Positions 27,950 to 35,157 of a stretch of DNA of 64,000 nucleotides are shown piece by piece (position 1 is the stretch's first letter; each line of letters starts with the position of its first letter). The notes under the pieces are model-generated. The model saw only the letters and a list, made by a program, of their open reading frames with translations, was not told the DNA's origin and did not search any database. The position numbers were made by a program, and so were the translations under genes. The DNA is from Chitinophaga sancti (GTDB lineage Bacteria > Bacteroidota > Bacteroidia > Chitinophagales > Chitinophagaceae): assembly GCF_034424315.1 (NCBI RefSeq), contig NZ_CP139972.1, positions 4,526,001 through 4,590,000 on the forward strand. The letters are read 5' to 3'.

Positions 27950-29446
27950 ATGGAAAATAAAAAGAGTCTTACGGAATTTATATCCGATTTCGAGCGAACA
28001 CTAAGACATATATTTTACGAAAAGAACGACATCAATCAGCTAAGCCTTCAGCGTGGCTTACCTGACAACATTTGGAAGGACATCATGGACATGTCCCCTT
28101 TATCAGTCGCTATACCCACAGCGTATGGCGGGAGAGGTTGCAATGTGAAAGAATGCCTCTCGCTACTCTCCGCGGCCGCTTATGAGTCCCTCCCCCTATC
28201 CCTTACTTTCGGAATTAACATCGCTTTATTTTTGGAACCACTTTCCAAATACGGTAATGACAAGGTAAAAAAGGAAGTCTTTGACAACTTCCTCCATCAC
28301 CAGGCCATGGGCGGACTGATGATCACCGAGCCTGACTTCGGCAGCGATGCCCTGAATATGATGACCGCCTACAAGGAAGAGGAAAATAGCTATAAGATAA
28401 AAGGTTCCAAGCACTGGCAAGGTTTAACCGGCCAGGCTGATTACTGGTTGATTGCCGCAAGGCGGGAACAGGGAGATGGTAATTTGTCCAGAGATGTGGA
28501 TTTCTTCCTGGCTGACAATAACCGTAAAGAGCAGACCATCATCGTTGAATCATATTACAATAACCTCGGTTTGTACATGATTCCTTATGGCCTGAACAAA
28601 ATAGACATCGAAGTACCGAAGGAACACCTCCTTATTCCAGAAAGTACAGGTATCAAGATGATGCTGGATATCCTGCACAGAAGCCGGATGCAGTTCCCTG
28701 GCATGGGCATGGGCTTTATCAAACGAATGTTGGACGAAGCCCTGGGGCATACCAAGAACAGGATTGTAGGTGCGGGTAACCTGTACGCGATGGACTCTAT
28801 CAAGTTCCAGCTTTCCAGAATCCAGACGGCCTTTACCATCTGTTCCGCCATGTGTTTTAAAAGCAGCCGGATGAGTGGCATTGAACATAACCTGGCTACT
28901 GAAGGGCTGGAAGCGAATAGTATGAAGGCCCTCGTGACGGACCTGATGCATGAGTCAGCGCAGTTGTGCCTGCAATTGTCCGGGGCAAATGGATATAAGA
29001 TCAGCCATATAGCGGGCAGAGGTATTGTGGATAGCAGGCCGTTCCAGATCTTTGAAGGATCGAACGAGATGCTGTATACCCAGATAGCAGAGGCCGTGAG
29101 CAAGAAGATGAAACGTCAACAAACCACGGGCCTATACGATTTTCTGTCTACCTTCCCGCTGACGCATCGGTCTGCGGAGTACTTCAAAGAACAGCTTGCC
29201 GTAAACGTAACAGAGACATTGACCCAAAGGAAGCTGGTAGACCTGGGTAAGATCGTGAGCAGACTGATTTGCACTGATTATGTCCTGGAGATGGAGGATG
29301 CAGGGTTTAGGAAGGACCTGGTGGAAAATTGTATCGGGAATGTGCGGATGGAGATTGCGCATTTAGTATCCAACCTCGGCATTAAGAATCTGTCTACGCC
29401 GGTAGATCAGTACCAGGAGGGTAGCAACTGGTTGAATCTGTTTTAA
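27950..29446 (+). CDS. Acyl-CoA dehydrogenase family protein
   Basis: 498 residues. Acyl-CoA dehydrogenase order: N-terminal helices, then LMITEPDFGSDALNM (flavin and substrate region), KIKGSKHWQGLTGQADYWLI (beta domain) and the C-terminal helical domain with LCLQLSGANGYK and IFEGSNEMLYTQIAE, where the Glu of FEG is the usual catalytic base. An extra C-terminal helical extension of about 110 residues is present. It should oxidise a CoA- or carrier-bound acyl substrate with FAD in the cytoplasm. It stands alone, with no electron-transfer flavoprotein nearby, so the pathway is open. Several such proteins act in secondary or carrier-linked metabolism. Confidence 0.88.
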   Translation: MENKKSLTEFISDFERTLRHIFYEKNDINQLSLQRGLPDNIWKDIMDMSPLSVAIPTAYGGRGCNVKECLSLLSAAAYESLPLSLTFGINIALFLEPLSKYGNDKVKKEVFDNFLHHQAMGGLMITEPDFGSDALNMMTAYKEEENSYKIKGSKHWQGLTGQADYWLIAARREQGDGNLSRDVDFFLADNNRKEQTIIVESYYNNLGLYMIPYGLNKIDIEVPKEHLLIPESTGIKMMLDILHRSRMQFPGMGMGFIKRMLDEALGHTKNRIVGAGNLYAMDSIKFQLSRIQTAFTICSAMCFKSSRMSGIEHNLATEGLEANSMKALVTDLMHESAQLCLQLSGANGYKISHIAGRGIVDSRPFQIFEGSNEMLYTQIAEAVSKKMKRQQTTGLYDFLSTFPLTHRSAEYFKEQLAVNVTETLTQRKLVDLGKIVSRLICTDYVLEMEDAGFRKDLVENCIGNVRMEIAHLVSNLGIKNLSTPVDQYQEGSNWLNLF

Positions 29447-29573
29447 GTGTAAATGAGACCTTTTTTGACGCAAATGCCTAACTGATAATCATTTAACAAT
29501 CCTATTATACCCGCTTTCGACAATAAGATATATAACTCATATATAAGAAGTCCTGACCTGTAAGGTCTTTGCC

Positions 29574-29603
29574 AACATAAGCGCTCTCCCGGGCGCTTAT
29601 GTT
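29574..29603 (+). terminator. Terminator hairpin after the acyl-CoA dehydrogenase gene
   Basis: AACATAAGCGC and GCGCTTATGTT form a perfect 11-bp stem with an eight-base loop, followed by TGTT. Its last bases overlap the -33 box of the next promoter, a tight hand-over between transcription units. Confidence 0.7.
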
Positions 29604-29632
29604 TGTTCCGTGGCAAAAAAAACGTACCTTTG
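29602..29632 (+). promoter_or_regulatory. Bacteroidota-type promoter with long leader
   Basis: TTTG at 29602-29605, a 19-base spacer and TACCTTTG at 29625-29632 match the phylum consensus TTTG-N19-TAnnTTTG exactly. Transcription would begin near 29639, which leaves a leader of about 228 bases before the ATG at 29867. Long leaders of this kind are typical of cold-shock-type mRNAs. Confidence 0.75.
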
Positions 29633-29866
29633 TCACGATTTAGCATCTGTCTGGCACTTTAATAATGCTAATGCTTATCCATCACTAAAACAGCGATCCA
29701 GACTAATATTGCACTACATTTTTTTCTGATCAATTGAGATGATAGTTAACCTTGTATTGGATACTATTATTACTATCTATTATCTATTGATTAATTATTA
29801 ACATGGATCGATTCCAATGTATCCTCGGAGAAAATTGATCCTTTTGTATCACCAATCTATTTTACT

Positions 29867-30079
29867 ATGGCAATAAGCTGGAATAAAAAGACAAAAGAAA
29901 ATAAAAAAAGACTTGCAAAACAGCAGAAGGAAGAGCGGAAAGAAGAGCGGAAGAAGAATGCTGTAAAAGGCGGCAACCTGGAAGATATGATGGCATATCT
30001 GGATGAGGATGGTAATTTGACGACTGTTCCACCAGATGAGAGAGAGAAGTTGAAGAAACAGGAAGACGAGCAGAAGTAA
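29867..30079 (+). CDS. Small highly charged protein, cold-shock-associated type
   Basis: 70 residues: MAISWNKKTKENKKRLAKQQ, then a Lys/Glu/Arg helix (EERKEERKK), then LEDMMAYLDEDGNLTTVPPD. In Bacteroidota this kind of basic N-terminal segment with a DEdGNlt..PPD tail is found next to or fused with cold-shock proteins. No CspA gene follows here. The exact promoter match and the leader of about 228 bases fit control at the mRNA level. The function is not known, and RNA binding is inferred from charge. Confidence 0.7.
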   Translation: MAISWNKKTKENKKRLAKQQKEERKEERKKNAVKGGNLEDMMAYLDEDGNLTTVPPDEREKLKKQEDEQK

Positions 30080-30218
30080 TTTCAGACCATATTCCTTTTC
30101 CAATTCCGCAGCAATCTCCATCGGATTCAATGCGGAGTTGGCCTATGGTCTATCAATTTTGATAACTGATAAGGTTTTTAATCTCTCAATACCATTTCAG
30201 ATTGATATTTCGATTCCT
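30080..30218. other. Spacer before the 88-bp repeats
   Basis: Short stretch after the small charged protein gene. No terminator or frame could be supported. The repeats at 30219-30503 fill the rest of the gap to the reductase gene. Confidence 0.4.
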
Positions 30219-30503
30219 GAACAGCATCGAAAGCATTCATTACCGCCCAAGCGCCCCCATCAACATCTCAGGATAACACGTGCCTTTTACACCCCCCGCA
30301 GGCAGAACAGCATCAAAAACATTCATTCTACCGCCCAAGCGCCCCCATCAACATCTCAGGATAACACGTGCCTTTTACACCCCCCGCAGGCAGAACAGCA
30401 TCAAAAACATTCATTCTACCGCCCAAGCGCCCCCATCAACATCTCAGGATAACACGTGCCTTTTACACCCCCCGCAGGCAGAACAGCATCAAAAACATTC
30501 ATT
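30219..30503. repeat. 88-bp tandem copies of an aldo/keto reductase gene end
   Basis: Three full units (30240-30327, 30328-30415, 30416-30503) plus a partial one follow the reductase stop. Read leftward, each unit ends in codons for DAVLPAGGVKGTCYPEMLMG, ALGR and a stop, which aligns with the NAVMPAGIVSGTRYPEMLMG end of the gene itself. The units are almost identical to each other but differ from the gene at several codons. They are therefore not simple copies of the present gene end, and look more like an amplified tail of a related gene. Confidence 0.9.
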
Positions 30504-31502
30504 CTACCGCCCAAGTGCCCCCATCAACATCTCAGGATAACGTGTGCCTGATACAATCCCCGCAGGCATAACCGCATTTATACTTTGCAATTCATCCTTC
30601 GTCAATTGCAAATCTCCCGCAGCAATATTCTCTTCCAATTTCCTGATTTGCTTTGTACCAGGAATAGCAATAATATTCTCACTCTGCGCGAGGATCCAGG
30701 CTAATGCTAATTGCGCAGGTGTACAACCTTTTTGCGAAGCGATTACTTTTATCTTCTCCACCAACTCAAGATTCTTATAAAAGTTCTCCCCCTGAAAACG
30801 CGGCATGTTCACACGATTATCTTTCAGGTCTTCGGGTGATTTCACCTCACCACTCAGGAAACCTCTGCTCAAAGGAGAGTACGCGACAATACCAATACCA
30901 AGTTCGCGGGCGGTAGGGAGCACTTCTGCTTCAATCTCCCTGCTCCAGAGAGAGTATTCAATTTGTAAAGCTGTAATAGGTGCTACTGCAGCAGCTTTCC
31001 GGAGTGTGGAGGCGGAGGTTTCAGATAAACCAATGTAACGGATAACACCTTTATCCACCATATCTGCTAATGCACCAACAGTATCTTCAATAGGTACATT
31101 AGGATCAACACGACCAGGTGTATAAAGGTCGATATAGTCTGTTTGCAGACGTTGTAAACTATAGAGGATCGCATTCCTTAAATAGTCAGGATGCGCGTTT
31201 ACCGGCCCGAAGGTAAAGCCTTTATTAGCAGCGGGCGCCATGAGCTGGCTTGTTTTTACAGAAAGAAATGCCTTGTCGCGATTCCCTTTAATAGCTTTAC
31301 CGATGAGAGTCTCGTTGTGGCCTGTACGATAGTAATCGGCAGTGTCGAAGAAGTTGTTGCCCAGTTCAAGTGCGCGGTGAATAGTGGCTATAGATTGTTG
31401 TTCATCTGCAATGCCATAGGCACCGGACATACTCATGCATCCAAGTCCGATAGCGGATACGATTGGGCCGTTTGTTCCAAGTTTTCTGTTCATGATGTTC
31501 AT
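30504..31502 (-). CDS. Aldo/keto reductase family oxidoreductase
   Basis: About 332 residues from the ATG at 31502 (MNIMNRKLGTNGPIVSAIGL). An upstream ATG at 31544 is open but adds an unusual hydrophobic lead. The barrel signs are GLGCMSM, FDTADYYRTGHNETLIGKAI (catalytic Asp and Tyr), SVKTSQL (Lys) and the NADPH site near IPGTKQIRKLEENI. The usual QHRVDP histidine site reads YTPGRVDPNVP, so the fourth catalytic residue is replaced, as in some family branches. It is transcribed just after the AraC regulator gene, which probably controls it. It reduces aldehydes or ketones, with the substrate unknown. Confidence 0.88.
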   Translation of the reverse strand: MNIMNRKLGTNGPIVSAIGLGCMSMSGAYGIADEQQSIATIHRALELGNNFFDTADYYRTGHNETLIGKAIKGNRDKAFLSVKTSQLMAPAANKGFTFGPVNAHPDYLRNAILYSLQRLQTDYIDLYTPGRVDPNVPIEDTVGALADMVDKGVIRYIGLSETSASTLRKAAAVAPITALQIEYSLWSREIEAEVLPTARELGIGIVAYSPLSRGFLSGEVKSPEDLKDNRVNMPRFQGENFYKNLELVEKIKVIASQKGCTPAQLALAWILAQSENIIAIPGTKQIRKLEENIAAGDLQLTKDELQSINAVMPAGIVSGTRYPEMLMGALGR

Positions 31503-31550
31503 TTTTACAAATGTCAGCTGCAACAGGAAAAAAGGGCCGGACAAAACGTA

Positions 31551-32402
31551 TTAGTTCCCTGACAAATCCTGCACAAACTCCCCTATCGTCTGTCCCGTCA
31601 CCTTCTTGAACAAGCGTGAAAAATACTCCGGGTCATTGAATCCCAACTCATAAGCCAGCTCTTTAATACTGGACTGCTTATTATAATACAATCTCCGCTT
31701 TGCCTCCAGGATAAGCCGGTTCGTAATAAACTCCTTCGGACTCAAACCTGAATACTGCTTCACCATATTATACAAGCTATTAGGATTCAAAGCGAGTTCT
31801 TCTGCAATCTCAATAATACTGGGATGCTCAGTAAGATTATTTTCTATCAATAATTTAAACCGGATGAATGCAGACAGTCTATCATTTGCAGGCCGTTTTT
31901 CCACCGCGAAATAAGCAGCGTTAATCTCTGTCAACAAACTATTCAGATGCGCCAGGATCAGCTCTGGATCAGTATCCATCCTGCTTAATAAGCCAAGCAA
32001 CATTTCAAAGATAGACTTCAGTCTTGCCGCTGCAGCAGGGCTGAATTGGATCTTTTGATTATTCAGTGGATTAATGAGAAAAGGGTATTGTCTTGGTAAG
32101 AGCGACAGGCTGCTTTCATCAAAACCCAGCTTAAAAAAGTTAGTACCTTTTTTGCCATCGGGTACATGGTGAATCTGGTGCGGAAGTACAAATAACAATT
32201 GATCAGCCGTCACATCAAATTGCTGTAAGTCTATACCATGGCGGGTTGTACCTTCCAAAACAAAGAGCAGGAAATAATACGGTTTACGAAGCAAGGGTGT
32301 ATAATCACCCATCAACGCCGTTTCCAGGCTCCCGAATGTCGGAGAGACAATGCGGATGGGGAGCTTGTTATTTTGTGTATGTTGTTGCAGGAATGAACCC
32401 AT
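31551..32402 (-). CDS. AraC family transcriptional regulator
   Basis: 283 residues. The N-terminal half is a cupin-like sensing domain (YFLLFVLEGTTRHGIDLQQ, LLFVLPHQIHHVPDG). The C-terminal 100 residues hold two helix-turn-helix units with SIIEIAEELALNPNSLYNMV and SIKELAYELGFNDPEYFSRL, then FKKVTGQTIGEF, the classic AraC signature. Its stop lies about 50 bases before the reductase start on the same strand, so it is likely to regulate the reductase gene and itself in response to a small molecule. The start at 32402 follows a short upstream open frame. Confidence 0.9.
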   Translation of the reverse strand: MGSFLQQHTQNNKLPIRIVSPTFGSLETALMGDYTPLLRKPYYFLLFVLEGTTRHGIDLQQFDVTADQLLFVLPHQIHHVPDGKKGTNFFKLGFDESSLSLLPRQYPFLINPLNNQKIQFSPAAAARLKSIFEMLLGLLSRMDTDPELILAHLNSLLTEINAAYFAVEKRPANDRLSAFIRFKLLIENNLTEHPSIIEIAEELALNPNSLYNMVKQYSGLSPKEFITNRLILEAKRRLYYNKQSSIKELAYELGFNDPEYFSRLFKKVTGQTIGEFVQDLSGN

Positions 32403-32820
32403 ATTGTAAATGTAGAGAATAATGCAATACGATCAGGAATAATGCTTTCAACTACTTTATGGCTGGGGTTGATGCTTGAAATTAAATAGCCATAGCTACT
32501 ATCATCTTTGTATAGAATCCCATTGTTCTGTAATACCAATTGCAGATTATTCGAAAAATTATGCAACTGGGGATGTTCATCCGTAAAGCCATCATAACCC
32601 GTTAAATCACTAAAATCAAACACTTCTTGTTTGCCCACCTGTTGCATACTTACCTGGCAGGTTTATTATGCTCCTGAATTATTCTATCTGTATGTTAAGA
32701 CTTTAAACCGATGAAGATGCTGCCTGTTTGGCCATTACCAACACATTTCAGCCAGGCGCTTAGTTAATTCATTTTAATGGAGGATTTATATCACTATTGA
32801 GAGATAAATAACTATTGTCA
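32403..32820. other. Intergenic region with a possible short leader frame
   Basis: A leftward frame from 32647 reads MQQVGKQEVFDFSDLTGYDG and stays open across the AraC start into 32312. Codon choice in its first 80 codons looks plausible, but no family is recognised. It could be a small protein overlapping araC, a relic, or chance. The part 32648-32820 holds nothing clear. Confidence 0.3.
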
Positions 32821-33954
32821 TCAATAGGGTAAAATCAATTCAAACGAACTTATTTCTGAAAAAATCCGTGGTTGATTACCTGGATGTAGTTTACCTTTTA
32901 TCCTTAAATAGGAATCAGCAGTCATGTGAGAAATATCAGCCTTCTGGTACTGTTCTGCATCTAATATTATGCGAGCGCGAATAACCTCGCTATCTTTGTA
33001 TAAATTCAGAATAACCTCTCCGGATCTTTTATTATCACTCCCCATGTCTCCAGAAAGATGTTCAACTGTTGCCATAAAAACATCCTCCAATTTTTGTTCC
33101 TCAGATCTTTTTAATTCTCTTCGAACATCATCTATTCTGGAAAAATAGTCCTTTTGAATCTTTATTTGATTATGAACTGTAAAATTTGCCGGTAATCTCA
33201 CTGATCCTGCCCATGTAAAGTTTACATATAGATCAAAATCTTCATGCTCTTCCTTAAAATTTGTTACAGCCTTGCACAGATTAGAGGAAATTTGAGGATT
33301 GGGTTCACTTTTAATAGTTTCTACTAATGCGTCTAAGGTATCAGCTTGGATTGCTGATACCAGTTTATTTAAACCATTATTGATTACGAGCGTTGTTTGC
33401 CGGATAAATGGAAAATCATCTTCAAAAAGGCGTCCCTGCAACTCCATCGCCCTAACCGGAGCCGAAACCTTGATAACAAAACTTCCAGTTTCAGTATGAC
33501 GAAATTTTGATTTATCAATTAATTCAAGCGCTTCGGATCTCGATAATCTTGGATGATGAATTTGCGGTTTCAGCACCGTACATGCCGCCGAAAGGAACAA
33601 TTCTTTCGCACCATTCAGCGCTGACACGGCATAAGATAATGGAATAAAAGTTTCTTCATTCCTGGTGTCAACAATCCGGAATCTCAGTGTATCATCCTTA
33701 ATTTCCTCTATGGCAGCGACAATATTATTAATCGTTCTTTGCTGAATCTCTGCCAACTTATGTATTACAATATTCACTGCATCAGAATAATCTGGCTGAG
33801 CTGAATCTATTGGAAATACCAATTGCCGACGTGGGTGATGTGGATGATTTAAAACAAATAATCCATCATCAAGCGCTTCAGCTACTTGCAGCCAACCCTG
33901 AGATTTAGCATAATCACGAATATCAGTTGAGCTTATATTTTGAAAAACATTCAT
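32821..33954 (-). CDS. Unrecognised 377-aa protein
   Basis: A soluble protein with no signal peptide or membrane segment. The N-terminus has a short helical module (DIRDYAKSQGWLQVAEAL) and the middle is mixed helix and strand (LVETIKSEPNPQISSNLC, FDLYVNFTWAGSVRLP). The C-terminal about 100 residues look like a small beta barrel (GEVILNLYKDSEVIRARIIL, LRIKGKLHPG). Its start overlaps the stop of a short upstream frame in an ATGA junction (33951-33954), so it is the second gene of a coupled pair. The isolated context and pair structure would suit a defence or toxin module, but no motif proves that. Confidence 0.7.
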   Translation of the reverse strand: MNVFQNISSTDIRDYAKSQGWLQVAEALDDGLFVLNHPHHPRRQLVFPIDSAQPDYSDAVNIVIHKLAEIQQRTINNIVAAIEEIKDDTLRFRIVDTRNEETFIPLSYAVSALNGAKELFLSAACTVLKPQIHHPRLSRSEALELIDKSKFRHTETGSFVIKVSAPVRAMELQGRLFEDDFPFIRQTTLVINNGLNKLVSAIQADTLDALVETIKSEPNPQISSNLCKAVTNFKEEHEDFDLYVNFTWAGSVRLPANFTVHNQIKIQKDYFSRIDDVRRELKRSEEQKLEDVFMATVEHLSGDMGSDNKRSGEVILNLYKDSEVIRARIILDAEQYQKADISHMTADSYLRIKGKLHPGNQPRIFSEISSFELILPY

Positions 33955-34124
33955 TCCGGCAATTGATAAATTAAACTTTCATTCCTGCTTCTTGTAGCCA
34001 ATATTTCTCTTAAACTATTACTATTGAAGATTTGATTTTGAGGAATGTAAATCGTTTGACCACCCTCATTTTCTGATTCAGGAGCGCCCCTCAAACTAAC
34101 CCAATAAGCACACTTTTTTAGCAT
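33951..34124 (-). CDS. Short upstream partner of the 377-aa gene, probably truncated
   Basis: Starting at the ATG at 34124 this gives 57 residues: MLKKCAYWVSLRGAPESENE, then GGQTIYIPQNQIF and LREILATRSRNES, ending LIYQLPE. The same frame is open further upstream to a stop at 34182-34184, adding LCHEFPKHWLNITEEEL, which reads like the inside of a protein. The stop overlaps the next start as ATGA, normal for a real operon. The likely story is a longer first gene cut off at its 5' end. A genuine 57-aa protein is the alternative. The family is unknown. Confidence 0.5.
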   Translation of the reverse strand: MLKKCAYWVSLRGAPESENEGGQTIYIPQNQIFNSNSLREILATRSRNESLIYQLPE

Positions 34125-34296
34125 CAATTCTTCTTCTGTAATATTAAGCCAATGTTTTGGAAATTCATGGCAAAGCAGGGATCATCGCGCTTGGATTCTT
34201 CAAGCTACGCTGGCTGGGCACTGGCATAAAATCAATGGATGCCAGTCACCAGGAAATCGAAATATTACATGGAAAAGCCGAAGATGACGTCTGGTT

Positions 34297-34836
34297 CTAT
34301 TCCACTTTTATCTCCCTGACCGTTTCATTGCCCGGCAAGTCAACTAATACTATTTTCACCGTAGCACTGGGCGGCAGACTAGCTGCTTTATAATACCAAT
34401 CAACCCCATTTCTGCCTAAAGTAGCCTTTCCTCTTTCGAGGATGCTGCCTGCTGCATCTATTACCAGTACATCCACTTCTGCTACCCTGAATTCGTCGTT
34501 TGCAGTCACGATCACAGTCGTGTCTTCAAAACGGATATCCTGCACTTCCGGGGAGTGATAAGCGTCTTTAATAGCCATGTTCCAGGCATTCTGCCCGGGG
34601 CCGGTTTTGGATTGATAATATGCCTTTAAGTCGGGGTCCTGCAGGATGACTTTGGCATAAGCGGCCGCTACCTTCATTTTATAACGGGCTTCCAGCTGTT
34701 TCGTTGTCGGCTTATTGTTTGACGGGCCGCGTTTCTTCGCGATGATGATCTGCCCGTTTCTCTCATAGATCGTGAACTGGTCGCCGAGGCTTCCCCGTAC
34801 GACCTGGAAGAGCACACTGTCTGTTATTAACGCCAT
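34297..34836 (-). CDS. Unrecognised 179-aa protein
   Basis: The N-terminal about 85 residues are basic and helical (GQIIIAKKRGPSNNKPTTKQ, YKMKVAAAYAKVILQDPDL). The second half is a predicted beta sandwich (VQDIRFEDTTVIVTANDEF, RVAEVDVLVIDAAGSILERG, VKIVLVDLPGNETVREI). No signal peptide or catalytic motif is present. It is monocistronic, with a strong hairpin upstream. Similar two-part proteins occur as single genes in this phylum, but no function can be given. Confidence 0.7.
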   Translation of the reverse strand: MALITDSVLFQVVRGSLGDQFTIYERNGQIIIAKKRGPSNNKPTTKQLEARYKMKVAAAYAKVILQDPDLKAYYQSKTGPGQNAWNMAIKDAYHSPEVQDIRFEDTTVIVTANDEFRVAEVDVLVIDAAGSILERGKATLGRNGVDWYYKAASLPPSATVKIVLVDLPGNETVREIKVE

Positions 34837-34939
34837 AAAATTGGTTTTTTGAGGTTACTATATCAATGTAAATATTCAATCCGAATATAGCCTTTCCTTT
34901 ATTCATTTTTGTCACTAATTGAGTATTACTACGTCATTA

Positions 34940-34980
34940 TAAGGTCACCTCAATATCGATTTGATATTGAAGTGACCTTA
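34940..34980. other. Long inverted repeat upstream of the 179-aa gene
   Basis: TAAGGTCACcTCAATATC and GATATTGAaGTGACCTTA pair over 17 positions with one mismatch around a five-base loop. No U-run follows on either strand. It is a possible operator, attenuator or small structured RNA in the gap 34837-35075. Confidence 0.5.
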
Positions 34981-35023
34981 AGCTGTCCTTATAATAACCT
35001 TTTAGCATTATAGATAAACAAAA

Positions 35024-35060
35024 GCTAGCCCCCGGAAGCACTCGGCTCCCGGGGGCTAGC
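35024..35060 (-). terminator. Strong intrinsic terminator of the GMC operon
   Basis: GCTAGCCCCCGG and its complement form a very stable stem, followed on the minus strand by TTTTGTTT. It lies beyond the gene end and its duplicated tail, which suggests that the tail is inside the transcript. Confidence 0.85.
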
Positions 35061-35075
35061 TATAGAATGTTAAAA

Positions 35076-35157
35076 TTATATCGTTCCTGTCGTCATTTCC
35101 TTCACCACATAATCCATTATATCATTCCCTTCTTCATCTCCTTCACCGCATAATCCA
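35076..35157 (-). repeat. 41-bp tandem duplication of the GMC gene end
   Basis: Unit B (35117-35157) is the last 13 codons of the gene, DYAVKEMKKGMI plus stop. Unit A (35076-35116), after the stop, spells DYVVKEMTTGTI plus stop. The two units differ at several bases, yet the amino-acid pattern is kept, as in the 30219, 46004 and 52475 cases. Confidence 0.9.

Noticed and set aside
30138..30571. Overlapping rightward frames in the 88-bp repeats
   Set aside because: They repeat the same residues because the DNA repeats, and run opposite to the reductase gene end. They are not believed to be coding.
32312..32647. 111-residue frame overlapping the AraC start
   Set aside because: Its last third overlaps araC in another frame and no family is recognised. 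It is noted only as a possible leader or remnant.
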